Source of the DNA: SAR202 cluster bacterium
GTDB taxonomy: Bacteria > Chloroflexota > Dehalococcoidia > UBA3495
Assembly: GCA_009392775.1 (NCBI GenBank)
Contig: VFFT01000052.1
Span: forward strand, 1-33,135
Length of the DNA stretch: 33,135 nucleotides
Direction of reading: 5' to 3'
In this document: positions 8,071-15,744 of the stretch, one piece after another
Position numbering within the stretch: the stretch's first letter is position 1
How the letters are laid out: every line of letters begins with the position of its first letter
Made by a program: the position numbers and the translations under genes
Notes under the pieces: generated by a model
Databases searched by the model: none
Seen by the model: the letters and a program-made list of their open reading frames with translations, nothing else
Told to the model about the DNA's origin: nothing

Positions 8071-9063
8071 ATGGCTTTTGAAGAGAACACATTCATATAC
8101 GTAGGGGCAGAAACATATGGATTGTATCGCCTCTCGCCAGGATCAGACTCTTGGGAATGCCTAACCAATGGACTTCCGGATAAAGTGCAGGTACAGGGAC
8201 TGATTATCCACCCTGATAATCCTGAGATATTGTTTGCTGGAACTCATGACGGTCCGTATAGAAGCTTAGATAGAGGTAACAGTTGGACACGCTTAATTTA
8301 TCCCGCAGATGGCCCTAGTGTATGGTCTTTCTTATTTAAGCCTGGGGACCCCACAACTATGTACCTAGGAACTGCGCCTGGAGAAGTGCATAAAAGCACC
8401 GACGGTGGTGATTCTTGGCATAAAACACCCGCAATAATGGGATCCAATGAATGTATCATGTCATTCCCAACTCGCGTTATTGCGCTTACCGCAGATCCAA
8501 ACGCGCCAGATGAGATATATGCAGCATTAGAAGTTGCCGGGGTAATCAGAAGTCTTGATGGCGGAGACAATTGGGAAGATATTACTGGATCACTCGCGCC
8601 TAGTGAAGATACCCTAGATCTACACGGAATTCACTGTACTGCTGCTTCACCACACACCGTTTTCATCACTACTAGACAAGGACCATTCATAGGGCCTGAT
8701 AGAGGCAGCGATTGGATACCCATAAATTTCGGTCAATTCTCAGAGATCACATATACTAGGGACCTCTGGTCTGACACTCACATACCTAACGTTCTGTATG
8801 TGTCAATTGGCGCTGCAGCTATAAGCGATAAGGGAGCTGTATTCAGGAGCCGTGATCTATTCCGATCCTTTGAGACAGTCGGAAGTGGGGTGAACTCTAA
8901 TAGCACAATGATGGCCATTAGAAATAACCCAAGAGCCCCGCACAACGTATTCTGTGTTGCCCGAGCAGGAGAAGCATTTGGTTCCCAGGACGATGGTGCA
9001 ACCTGGAAAGCGTATCCTCTTCCAGAAACCGCCAAGGAAGTTAGGGCTCTAGCCGTAGGTTAA
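8071..9063 (+). CDS. Asp-box (BNR) beta-propeller protein
   Basis: A 330-aa protein made of repeated Asp-box motifs: DRGNSWTRL (about residue 69), DGGDSWHKT (about 111), DGGDNWEDI (about 164), DRGSDWIPI (about 211) and DDGATWKAY (about 309). These turn-forming S/T/DxDxGxxW units are typical of sialidase-like and VPS10/photosystem-II-stability-factor-type propellers. No signal peptide, membrane helix or sialidase catalytic residues (arginine triad, Tyr nucleophile) are evident, so enzymatic sialidase activity is unlikely. Such proteins often serve as binding scaffolds. ATG 8071 is preceded by AAGGAGT with normal spacing. It is the last gene of the plus-strand run; no clear terminator follows. 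Confidence 0.85.
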   Translation: MAFEENTFIYVGAETYGLYRLSPGSDSWECLTNGLPDKVQVQGLIIHPDNPEILFAGTHDGPYRSLDRGNSWTRLIYPADGPSVWSFLFKPGDPTTMYLGTAPGEVHKSTDGGDSWHKTPAIMGSNECIMSFPTRVIALTADPNAPDEIYAALEVAGVIRSLDGGDNWEDITGSLAPSEDTLDLHGIHCTAASPHTVFITTRQGPFIGPDRGSDWIPINFGQFSEITYTRDLWSDTHIPNVLYVSIGAAAISDKGAVFRSRDLFRSFETVGSGVNSNSTMMAIRNNPRAPHNVFCVARAGEAFGSQDDGATWKAYPLPETAKEVRALAVG

Positions 9064-9127
9064 TAGAAAACTGGTAAGTCTACTGGGCCCTACGTTTCCT
9101 ATCAGTCTTATATGATTCGACCCATTG

Positions 9128-9709
9128 TTAAAGGTTTGCTTGTAAGAGAGCTATTATTTCCGTCACCGTAGCCTGCTGCCATTCTCCAGCTTTGGCTCCG
9201 GTCCTATTACGCCGTTCCCGACCAAACTCTTGGTCCGTAATGTCAGGATTTTCGTCCCTTATTTGCTGTTCAATAACTCTTTGTTCCTGAGCTGCCACTT
9301 CTGGACGTTCGATCCAGTGACATATGTATTCATGTTCACTGGTATAAAAAACTGCCACTGGAATCGACATATATTTCCCTTCTTTCAGAAACTCATTCAT
9401 AATGTCTTCATGAGAGTCCCGTGGGAATATTTTCATATCCCAGCCAGCTGCCTCTGACATCCTAGCTAAAACTGGCAAACCTCGTACCACATCTCCACAC
9501 CAGTCTTCGCCTATAACCATCATCTTGGACGGTCCCTTGGGATTAGCTGCAATATCTTTTAAGGTCTTTGACTCTTCGTCATTAACCTGAAATTTATCGT
9601 AAAATTCCTGAAATCTTGCTTTGTTAACATTGATTTGGCCTATATAGTCTGAGTATCCAAATCCTTCTAAATATCTCTGAGGTGTAACAACCGTACTTTC
9701 ACTCGCCAT
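9128..9709 (-). CDS. Thioredoxin-like protein with a single active-site cysteine
   Basis: A 193-aa cytosolic thioredoxin-fold protein of the Thioredoxin_9 kind. The strand-helix core is MMVIGEDWCGDVVRGLPVLARM (from about residue 63), with the active-site position WCGDV: C71 is present but the usual second cysteine (WCxxC) is valine. The cis-proline loop is SIPVAVFY (P117). A second cysteine, C130, lies in YICHW and could be a partner, but it is not in the classical position. Start ATG 9709 follows GGGAG at 7 bases. The gene lies downstream of the small glutaredoxin gene on the same strand, separated by 72 untranslated bases containing an inverted repeat. A monothiol or disulfide-isomerase-like role is possible; the sequence does not prove a redox function. 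Confidence 0.82.
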   Translation of the reverse strand: MASESTVVTPQRYLEGFGYSDYIGQINVNKARFQEFYDKFQVNDEESKTLKDIAANPKGPSKMMVIGEDWCGDVVRGLPVLARMSEAAGWDMKIFPRDSHEDIMNEFLKEGKYMSIPVAVFYTSEHEYICHWIERPEVAAQEQRVIEQQIRDENPDITDQEFGRERRNRTGAKAGEWQQATVTEIIALLQANL

Positions 9710-9754
9710 TTCACTACTCCCTTAAACTAAATGTGCAATCAGTTTACTATTTGG

Positions 9755-9769
9755 CCGACCAACGGTCGG
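9755..9769. promoter_or_regulatory. Perfect inverted repeat CCGACC-N3-GGTCGG
   Basis: CCGACC (9755-9760) and GGTCGG (9764-9769) flank three bases in the gap between the glutaredoxin stop and the thioredoxin-like start. As RNA it would be a tight hairpin, but no T-run follows. As DNA it resembles a palindromic operator of the TetR/AcrR kind. It sits about 46 bases upstream of the thioredoxin-like start codon, a position suited to control of that gene. Confidence 0.4.
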
Positions 9770-9781
9770 TTATCCAATTTC

Positions 9782-9997
9782 TCAACCAGTTTTACCTTGA
9801 AACCCAATTTCAACTTTTCCATCAGGATATAAAATTATTGGAACCGAATCTCCATAGTCCAAAGCTTCATCCAGTGTATCCTGACTTTGATCGACCCGTC
9901 TTTCTTCATAATCCACCCCTTCACGACGCCATGTCTCCCTCAAAAGATCACAGGCAGGGCAGACTGTAAGTGTGTATACGATTGGTATATCGGCCAT
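9782..9997 (-). CDS. Small glutaredoxin-like protein (CPAC)
   Basis: A 71-aa glutaredoxin-fold protein with a dithiol motif C13-P-A-C16 right after the first strand (IVYTLTVCPAC), a helix (DLLRETWRREGV), and the cis-proline loop SVPIILYPDGK. The fold is minimal compared with the usual 80-85 aa. I chose ATG 9997 because GGAGATAGGA lies just upstream and the first beta strand begins at once. The frame is open further upstream to 10120, but that part runs across the divergent promoter region and looks non-coding. It probably reduces small protein disulfides in the cytosol. It has its own promoter, divergent from the monooxygenase gene, and precedes the thioredoxin-like gene. Confidence 0.8.
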   Translation of the reverse strand: MADIPIVYTLTVCPACDLLRETWRREGVDYEERRVDQSQDTLDEALDYGDSVPIILYPDGKVEIGFQGKTG

Positions 9998-10025
9998 TCC
10001 TATCTCCAGACCATCAGTTTTGGAA

Positions 10026-10054
10026 ATTCTACATCCTATTTCGAGACGTGTCAC
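10026..10054 (-). promoter_or_regulatory. Promoter for the glutaredoxin-like gene
   Basis: On the minus strand GTGACA (10049-10054) and TAGAAT (10026-10031) are separated by exactly 17 bases, five of six matches each to the sigma-70 consensus. The expected start of transcription is near 10019, giving a leader of about 22 bases that includes the Shine-Dalgarno sequence of the glutaredoxin-like gene. Confidence 0.55.
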
Positions 10055-10067
10055 CACAGCTATTTTC

Positions 10068-10096
10068 TTGTATCCCGCCATGTGCATAGATATAAT
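10068..10096 (+). promoter_or_regulatory. Promoter for the ABM monooxygenase gene
   Basis: TTGTAT (10068-10073) and a perfect TATAAT (10091-10096) are 17 bases apart. Transcription would begin near 10103 and give a leader of about 36 bases containing AAGGAGGG. This promoter is back-to-back with the glutaredoxin promoter, their elements lying 14 bases apart. Confidence 0.6.
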
Positions 10097-10138
10097 GACG
10101 TTGGCTATGAGGATATACACCAGATATAAGGAGGGAAA

Positions 10139-10468
10139 ATGATAGCCCTAGTAGTGACAATCAATATCAAGCCCGGGTTTAAAGATCAATTCATGGCATC
10201 AATGATGGGAGACGCACGAGGTTCAAACAATGATGAACCGGGTTGCCTAAGATTTGATGTTCTTCAAGATAACGAAGACGACAACCAGATCCACCTATAC
10301 GAAATATATCAAGATGACGCGGCTGTCGAAGCACACCGCAACGCACCACATTATGTAAAATGGAGAGAGGAGTGCAAAGATTGGTTCGCTACTGAAAACG
10401 TACGTAGATTAGCTACACCAGTCTATCCGCCTCCCGAAAAATGGGAAAAACGTGCTCCAGTAGACTAG
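10139..10468 (+). CDS. Antibiotic biosynthesis monooxygenase (ABM) domain / YgiN-like protein
   Basis: A 109-aa dimeric alpha/beta-barrel protein of the ABM family. The order is characteristic: first strand MIALVVTINIKPGFKDQF, then EPGCLRFDVLQD, then IHLYEIYQDDAAVEAHRNAPHYVKW. Relatives include quinol monooxygenases (YgiN) and the LsrG isomerase, so the reaction cannot be fixed from sequence. The start ATG 10139 has AAGGAGGG at 4-6 bases. It is a single-gene unit with its own promoter and a strong terminator, and it is divergent from the glutaredoxin-like gene. A shared link to redox or quinone stress is an inference from that arrangement. Confidence 0.88.
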   Translation: MIALVVTINIKPGFKDQFMASMMGDARGSNNDEPGCLRFDVLQDNEDDNQIHLYEIYQDDAAVEAHRNAPHYVKWREECKDWFATENVRRLATPVYPPPEKWEKRAPVD

Positions 10469-10484
10469 TCCAGATAATATAAAC

Positions 10485-10511
10485 AAAGGATGGGCCTTTA
10501 GCCCATCCTTT
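10485..10511 (+). terminator. Rho-independent terminator after the ABM gene
   Basis: A perfect 11-bp stem (10485-10495 with 10501-10511, core AAAGGATGGGC) closes a 5-base loop and ends in TTTAAAA. Because the stem begins with AAA and ends with TTT, it can also serve the minus-strand aminotransferase gene, which ends at 10581. Confidence 0.85.
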
Positions 10512-10580
10512 AAAATACCCATAACAAATCAATTACCATTTCTGATTTAAGACATACCATCAACTTTCAGCAGGTTCTAA

Positions 10581-11912
10581 TCACATATTTCTCAACAGAA
10601 CGTTTCTAAACGTTTCCGCAAATACTGCAACTTCAGCTTCCTTTGTCTCAGTTGACAGAGCTCCTACTAAATTAGGAGCCACTAGTATACCCTCGTTCAT
10701 AAGTCCTAGAAACACTCGATCTCGTAATCCGGTATCACAGTCAGCAATGTCACGGTAGTTCTGTATCTCATGACCTACAAAATGAATTCCAAATAGAGAA
10801 CCTATACCAGTAATTTGGGCAGGGACCTCTAGGTCAATACAGATATTATGAATCTCAGAACGTAATCTTTGCCCGTGCATTTCTAATTCTTGGTAGACTC
10901 GTGAGGTCAGATGGTCCAAGGTAATAACTCCAGCCAACATAGAGACAGGGTTGCCATTGAACGTGCCTGCATGGCTAACTCTAGGCCCTAACCTAGGATC
11001 GTACAACTCCATGATATCCCTCCGGCCACCAAAAGCACCAACAGGAAATCCGCCGCCGATTATCTTACCTAGGGCAGTCATATCCGGAGTTATATCATAA
11101 TGAGCCTGACAGCCTCCTGGGGAGACACGATAACTAATAACTTCATCAAAGATTAATACTATTCCATGTTCTTGGGTGAAACTGCGCAACATAGATAAAA
11201 ATTCATGCGTTGCGGGAACCATACCAACTGATCCCATGACTGGTTCTACAATTACTGCTGCAAGATCGCTGCGATGGTCTTGTAAGATGTTGAGAGCTAC
11301 TTCTGTATCATTAAATGGCAATACAATCACTTGATCTAATATTTCACTAGGCAACCCTTCACTCGCTGCTAATGGTTCCGGTGAATCCATACTGCCTGCT
11401 TTTGAGACATCTACTCTTACACTTACAGATACAGAGTCATGAGTGCCGTGATAACCACCTTCCACTTTTGCAAAGGACGTTCGACCAGTAAAAGCTCGGG
11501 CTGCTCTAATAGTGTTTAAAGTTGCCTCCGTACCAGAATTAGTGAATCGAACGAGATCGAAACTTGGTATCCGCTCACATAAACTCCGAGCCAGTTCAAC
11601 TTGGTGAGTGTTGGGAGCATTGTACCCAACACCATTTTCTAATTGACTCCGCACTCCATCAATAACGGGTTGGAAACCATGGCCCAGTATCATAGTCGTC
11701 ATAGTATTTATGAAATCTAACCGTTCACATCCATCAATATCCGTAACTATCGCTCCCTTGGCAGATTCAATAAAGATCGGATATGGTCTCCAATAGATAG
11801 AATTCCTACTATCTCCCCCGGGTAGATACTCACAAGCATTATCCCAGTAAGCTTTACTCTTCGGAGTTAACTCCAAGTATCTGGATAATTCATCGTTAGT
11901 TGAGTGCATCAT
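10581..11912 (-). CDS. Class III aminotransferase, glutamate-1-semialdehyde aminomutase-like
   Basis: A 443-aa PLP enzyme of fold type I. Visible features are SRNSIYWRPYP and DIDGCERLDFINTMTTMILGH in the N-terminal part, FTNSGTEATLNTIRAARAFTGR (PLP phosphate site), LIFDEVISYR (aspartate contacting the pyridine nitrogen, about D256), ALGKIIGGGFPVGAFGG (Schiff-base lysine, about K283) and HAGTFNGNPVSM. The GTFNGNP segment and general layout resemble HemL. The protein is slightly longer than HemL and has no haem genes nearby, so it may be one of the many HemL-like transaminases of unknown substrate. I chose ATG 11912, which has GAGGA 7 bases upstream; the frame extends to 11993 but across a promoter. 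It follows minE on the same strand. Confidence 0.88.
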   Translation of the reverse strand: MMHSTNDELSRYLELTPKSKAYWDNACEYLPGGDSRNSIYWRPYPIFIESAKGAIVTDIDGCERLDFINTMTTMILGHGFQPVIDGVRSQLENGVGYNAPNTHQVELARSLCERIPSFDLVRFTNSGTEATLNTIRAARAFTGRTSFAKVEGGYHGTHDSVSVSVRVDVSKAGSMDSPEPLAASEGLPSEILDQVIVLPFNDTEVALNILQDHRSDLAAVIVEPVMGSVGMVPATHEFLSMLRSFTQEHGIVLIFDEVISYRVSPGGCQAHYDITPDMTALGKIIGGGFPVGAFGGRRDIMELYDPRLGPRVSHAGTFNGNPVSMLAGVITLDHLTSRVYQELEMHGQRLRSEIHNICIDLEVPAQITGIGSLFGIHFVGHEIQNYRDIADCDTGLRDRVFLGLMNEGILVAPNLVGALSTETKEAEVAVFAETFRNVLLRNM

Positions 11913-11940
11913 TCCCACGTCCTCATAACAAGTGGCCAAG

Positions 11941-11968
11941 ATTATACTACTCAGATAGGACATACCAA
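11941..11968 (-). promoter_or_regulatory. Promoter for the GSAM-like aminotransferase
   Basis: On the minus strand TTGGTA (11963-11968) and a perfect TATAAT (11941-11946) are 16 bases apart, about 30 bases before the chosen ATG at 11912. This supports the shorter start and a transcript separate from the min operon. Confidence 0.5.
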
Positions 11969-12047
11969 AGGGGCATGCAGCGCAGAGTGCCAAATTTTTG
12001 CACCCCGAACCATCTACCCCTCTATAGTCTATTCCCGATATAAGTTT

Positions 12048-12335
12048 CTAAGTGGTAACAGTGTTTCTCGGTAATTCCTTAACCAATATATTTGACACTA
12101 AAAACACTGATTCGTCCGACCGATGAATCGCAAATTCTTGAAAATCATCTTCTACCACAAGATATCGCGACATAACATCTTTCATATCATTTTTTAGAGC
12201 GTCCATGATGTCCGGCGACACGTCCATACGGTCTCGCATCAAAACCATCTGCAGGCGCTCTCTTGCTGAAATTTTGCTGGCAACAATCCTCGTCTGGTCC
12301 CGCTTGGCAATTACCCATTTTATTAGTTCACGCAT
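12048..12335 (-). CDS. minE: Cell division topological specificity factor MinE
   Basis: MinE stimulates the MinD ATPase and drives its release from the membrane, which places the division site at midcell. The 95-aa product has the MinD-contact helix region ASKISARERLQMVLMRDR and the dimer domain VSPDIMDALKNDMKDVMSRYLVV. I chose ATG 12335, which overlaps the minD stop by 8 bases and has GAGGT 10 bases upstream; a GTG at 12347 would add four residues. The length is normal (about 80-100 aa). Coupled translation with minD would keep the two proteins in proportion. Confidence 0.93.
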   Translation of the reverse strand: MRELIKWVIAKRDQTRIVASKISARERLQMVLMRDRMDVSPDIMDALKNDMKDVMSRYLVVEDDFQEFAIHRSDESVFLVSNILVKELPRNTVTT

Positions 12336-13146
12336 GTGAGTAAGCACCTCTATTCATTCCCATGATTTCTTTAACTTTGCCCATAATACCTGTTTTAGGG
12401 TCTAGATCCATCAATGGAACATCATCTCCATCTATTCTGGCAGTAATACGTGAAAACGCTGCTCCTGAAACAGCTCGTTTATCATGTATTACTGGGACTC
12501 CTTGGTTAGTTGCTGTTATCAAACGATCATCTGCAGGAACCATTCCAAGAACTTCTACGGCCAACAAATCAACTATGTCATCCTTGTCCATCATCTCACC
12601 CCGTTTAACCATTCCAGGCCGTATCCTGTTGATTATTAGCTTGGGGTTATGAATTTCTGCAGCCGCCAGTAAACCAATCACTCGATCCGCATCACGTATT
12701 GCAGAGACTTCCGGAGTAGTTACAATTATGGCCTCTTCAGCAGCAGCAATAGCATTCCTAAATCCTTGTTCTATACCAGCAGGGCAGTCAATTAACACGT
12801 AGTCAAATTCACTTTCAAGTTTAGAGCAGAGTTCCTTGACTTGTTCTTCAGTGATACAGTTCTTGTCCCGAGTTTGCGCAGCCGGTATCAGGTATAGATC
12901 CTGATTGTTCTTGTCTTTAATCATACCTTGATGCATTTTGCAGTTGCCTTCGATTATGTCAACTAGATCATATACAATACGATTTTCTAATCCCATAACA
13001 ACATCAAGGTTTCGTAATCCGATATCAGTGTCTATAACAACCACTCTGTGCCCTCGCATTGCTAGTCCAGTACCAATATTGGCAGTAGTTGTAGTTTTTC
13101 CAACGCCACCCTTACCTGACGTGATTACTATGGTTCTACCCTTCAT
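12328..13146 (-). CDS. minD: Septum site-determining ATPase MinD
   Basis: A 272-aa peripheral-membrane ParA-type ATPase that recruits MinC to the membrane. The deviant Walker A GKGGVGKTTTTANIG lies at the N-terminus, followed by VVVIDTDIGLRNLDVVMGLE, the Walker B stretch DYVLIDCPAGIEQGF and TTPEVSAIRDADRVIG. The C-terminus MGKVKEIMGMNRGAYSHA is the expected amphipathic membrane-targeting helix plus a short tail. I chose ATG 13146, which has GGAGGGG (13153-13159) exactly 6 bases upstream. The GTG at 13161 overlaps that site and is less likely. The start overlaps the end of minC by 11 bases. Confidence 0.96.
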   Translation of the reverse strand: MKGRTIVITSGKGGVGKTTTTANIGTGLAMRGHRVVVIDTDIGLRNLDVVMGLENRIVYDLVDIIEGNCKMHQGMIKDKNNQDLYLIPAAQTRDKNCITEEQVKELCSKLESEFDYVLIDCPAGIEQGFRNAIAAAEEAIIVTTPEVSAIRDADRVIGLLAAAEIHNPKLIINRIRPGMVKRGEMMDKDDIVDLLAVEVLGMVPADDRLITATNQGVPVIHDKRAVSGAAFSRITARIDGDDVPLMDLDPKTGIMGKVKEIMGMNRGAYSHA

Positions 13147-14200
13147 ACAATACCCCTCCACTGTACCCAGAAAACCTCCCAGTGTATGTCGTTACATATA
13201 TTGAATTACGCCGGATGAAGGCTATCTTAGGCTTACTTCCTCTCGATTTATTCTGTTTGGATTTCTCAGGAGAGACTCCCCCGCAGTCGCTAATTTGGAT
13301 TCTGTGAGAATTCAAATTTGACGCTACTATTACTGACTGTGTATCTCCACTAGCACCAGCATGAGCAAATCCTCTAAGATTTCCGAAAATGATTATGTCT
13401 CCGTCAGCAACTAGTTGCGCGCCCGGATTTACATCTGCTAATACAACTATATCTCCAGGGTATTTAATAACCTCACCTGAGCGACATGTAGTCTTTATAA
13501 ATAGTGCTTCATTTCTGCGGTAGGCATCTATCAGCTCTTCCGTTTTGTTACTTGACTTAACCTCTACGGGTTCAGATTCATCTCTAATTGGAAATCCGAC
13601 GAGATCATCTAATTTTTCTTCATCGTCTTCCATAATTTCCGAAATATCTGAAGATACATATTCGGTATCGTAATGCAATTCCCCATCAGAATAGCCAGTA
13701 GCTTTAATCAATCCATCCAAATACTCTGGCGTATCTGGGAGGTCGGATTCAGAGCTATCAGTATCTACAGAGGAATCATCTACCAAGTCAATCTCATCAT
13801 TTTCTATATGGCTGATAGTATCTAAATATGTGGCTGGATCGTTATGTTGAATTACAATCGCCTGCTGTGGCTGCAATTTTCTTGAAGGATCCGCTAAATC
13901 TACCCCGAATCCATTACGTTCCGATAGTGCTTCAGACAATACAAACGGATCACACCAAAATCTGGCTACTGTAACATCCGATTCCGATTCAATGATTTCC
14001 TTTATTTTGTGGATCTCGTCCTTAACCAGAATCCGTTGCCCCACATTTACGTTTATAATCCCAGTCGAATACATAAAACGATTAGTAACTAAATGGTCAT
14101 GCAGATGTTGGGATACAACAGAAATATCTTCAATATCATCTATTGTGAGATTAACTGTGCTCCCTCGGCCAATAACTTTAACTAGACTCGTTTCGAGCAT
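13136..14200 (-). CDS. minC: Septum site-determining protein MinC with long acidic linker
   Basis: MinC, recruited by MinD, blocks FtsZ assembly away from midcell. At 354 aa it is much longer than the usual 220-250. The N-terminal domain (about 1-120) is divergent. The C-terminal beta-helix domain is clear from about residue 235: KTTCRSGEVIKYPGDIVVLADVNPGAQLVADGDIIIFGNLRG and AHAGASGD. Between them, residues 131-210 hold 29 Asp/Glu but only 3 Lys/Arg, a strongly acidic, probably disordered linker. A basic KSKQNKSRGSKPK insertion lies near 313-325. ATG 14200 has no good Shine-Dalgarno sequence. It is the first gene of minCDE, each overlapping the next. Confidence 0.87.
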   Translation of the reverse strand: MLETSLVKVIGRGSTVNLTIDDIEDISVVSQHLHDHLVTNRFMYSTGIINVNVGQRILVKDEIHKIKEIIESESDVTVARFWCDPFVLSEALSERNGFGVDLADPSRKLQPQQAIVIQHNDPATYLDTISHIENDEIDLVDDSSVDTDSSESDLPDTPEYLDGLIKATGYSDGELHYDTEYVSSDISEIMEDDEEKLDDLVGFPIRDESEPVEVKSSNKTEELIDAYRRNEALFIKTTCRSGEVIKYPGDIVVLADVNPGAQLVADGDIIIFGNLRGFAHAGASGDTQSVIVASNLNSHRIQISDCGGVSPEKSKQNKSRGSKPKIAFIRRNSIYVTTYTGRFSGYSGGVLYEG

Positions 14201-14457
14201 AAGGCTGAATTAACCCTACAACACTATTACTTGGGAGAATCTGTGCATGGACTAATAATAACCATAAAAGTTGCAACCACCCGACGCACTCACTTCCCAC
14301 TAAGTTGCTAATAATTTATATCAAGATCACTTTTTTTAAGTCAAGGACAAAGGATACCCATTTTCCACAATTTCTCCAGACTGTTCTACAGAACGCCGAT
14401 AATCAAGGGTACCCAAACAGAGTCACGTGATACCTTAAAAGCTGCCTATCATCAATT
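14201..14457. other. 257-base gap between the MFS gene and minC
   Basis: No gene is supported here. The stretch must hold the minC promoter, but I could not pair a good -35 with a -10 at proper spacing. A palindrome GTTC-TACA-GAAC (14383-14394) is present and is listed among the rejected items as a possible LexA-like box. Confidence 0.45.
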
Positions 14458-15720
14458 TCAAGTGGGTTCATTATTGAATATTCTCGGGAAGTAGAGACCC
14501 CGTACAGGCTTGTAAATGACGCTTACAATAGATAGAGCCAGAAATGCACTACCAGTTATGGTCATTATCAGGGGTGCATTGAAGACATCCGCCAATATGC
14601 CATTGAATAAATTAGCAAAAGCCATACTGCCTCCGACGTGCATGCTGTATATTCCAGACACTCTTCCACGAACGCCATCCGGAACCACAGCCTGAATGAC
14701 TGTATGAGTAACTGTCATAAAACCGGCAGTGCTCGCTCCTAATAAAACAGCAAATAACAGAGCCATCTCCATCAAGGAAGATACTCCTAAAGCCACATAT
14801 GTAAGGCCACTCGTTAGTCCCACAAACAAGAAAACGCGGCCTCTAACAGCGTCTGTCCTGACCCCTGCCAATAATACTGAGGATATCAAAGCTCCTACGC
14901 CTATACCTGACATCAACAAGACCGCGTGATTAGGATCGCCAGTTTTACTCATTATTTCGGACATCGCTGGTAACAGAGATTCGTAAGACATAGTCAGAGT
15001 ACAATGAAATACCGCGAACATTATCATGGCCAATACGATTGGAGTTGTATAAACATAAGCAAAACCATCAAATATGTTTCTTCCTACGCTCTTCCGTTGA
15101 TCTACTTCTCCGGTAGACCTTGTCTTTATCCGCATAGTCTGAACAAGACCTATCAAGTAGAACAGTGCACACACCCAGAACGCCCAATCCAGGCCTACAT
15201 AAAGAACTACTGGGGTAATCGCCAATGGCCCCACCGCTCTAGACCCTTGTTGAGTAGCCTGGTTTAAAGCAACCGCGTTCAGCAAGTGCTCTTTTGGAAC
15301 TAAATTCGGGACCAGAGACTGAGTCGCAGTCATTTGAGAAGCCCTCAGCGTTCCATTAAAGAAAGCTAGAGCGACTAACAGGAGTGGCCCTATTAAGTCT
15401 GTCATTACAAGAATTGCTAGAGCAACGTTATGCAATAGGTTCAGGGCATACGTCCAGGACAACACAGTCTGCCTGTCGAATCTGTCAGCTATAAATCCAA
15501 TCAAAGGAGTGGCCACTAGCCGCGGAATCATCGCAGCAAATACAACCAACCCAGCCCAAGAATAATAACCCGTGATCTCAAATGCTAAAACGGCACGCGC
15601 CACGATTAAAGCCCATGCCGCGGCACCTGCCAATAGGTTAGCCGTCCATAAAGTCCTATAATCCTGATATTGTAGGGCGATTAAAAATCTACTTGATATC
15701 GTCTTAAGAAAGTTACCCAC
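14458..15720 (-). CDS. MFS transporter, enterobactin-exporter (MFS_3) type
   Basis: A 420-aa inner-membrane protein with about 12 hydrophobic helices. The early loop IGFIADRFDRQTVLSW is the typical MFS motif A between helices 2 and 3. The start LQYQDYRTLWTANLLAGAAAW resembles the YfiS/EntS-like exporters, as does the repeated motif GVRGRVSGIYSMHVGGSMA in the second half. The start is GTG 15720, with TGGAG about 8 bases upstream. It lies 37 bases downstream of the thiolase stop, and a strong hairpin lies in between. Association with an acyl-CoA condensation pair suggests export of a lipid or small acid product, but that is inference. Confidence 0.87.
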   Translation of the reverse strand: MGNFLKTISSRFLIALQYQDYRTLWTANLLAGAAAWALIVARAVLAFEITGYYSWAGLVVFAAMIPRLVATPLIGFIADRFDRQTVLSWTYALNLLHNVALAILVMTDLIGPLLLVALAFFNGTLRASQMTATQSLVPNLVPKEHLLNAVALNQATQQGSRAVGPLAITPVVLYVGLDWAFWVCALFYLIGLVQTMRIKTRSTGEVDQRKSVGRNIFDGFAYVYTTPIVLAMIMFAVFHCTLTMSYESLLPAMSEIMSKTGDPNHAVLLMSGIGVGALISSVLLAGVRTDAVRGRVFLFVGLTSGLTYVALGVSSLMEMALLFAVLLGASTAGFMTVTHTVIQAVVPDGVRGRVSGIYSMHVGGSMAFANLFNGILADVFNAPLIMTITGSAFLALSIVSVIYKPVRGLYFPRIFNNEPT

Positions 15721-15744
15721 TAGCTATACTCCAAAACTTCCGGT

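Noticed and set aside
9998..10120. N-terminal extension of the small glutaredoxin from 10120
   Set aside because: The extra 41 codons span both divergent promoters and lack similarity to glutaredoxins; the ATG at 9997 has a clear ribosome site.
14383..14394. GTTC-TACA-GAAC palindrome in the MFS-minC gap, possible LexA-like box
   Set aside because: A 4-4-4 palindrome is expected by chance in 33 kb, it is not beside a DNA-repair gene, and no LexA consensus for this lineage is known to me.
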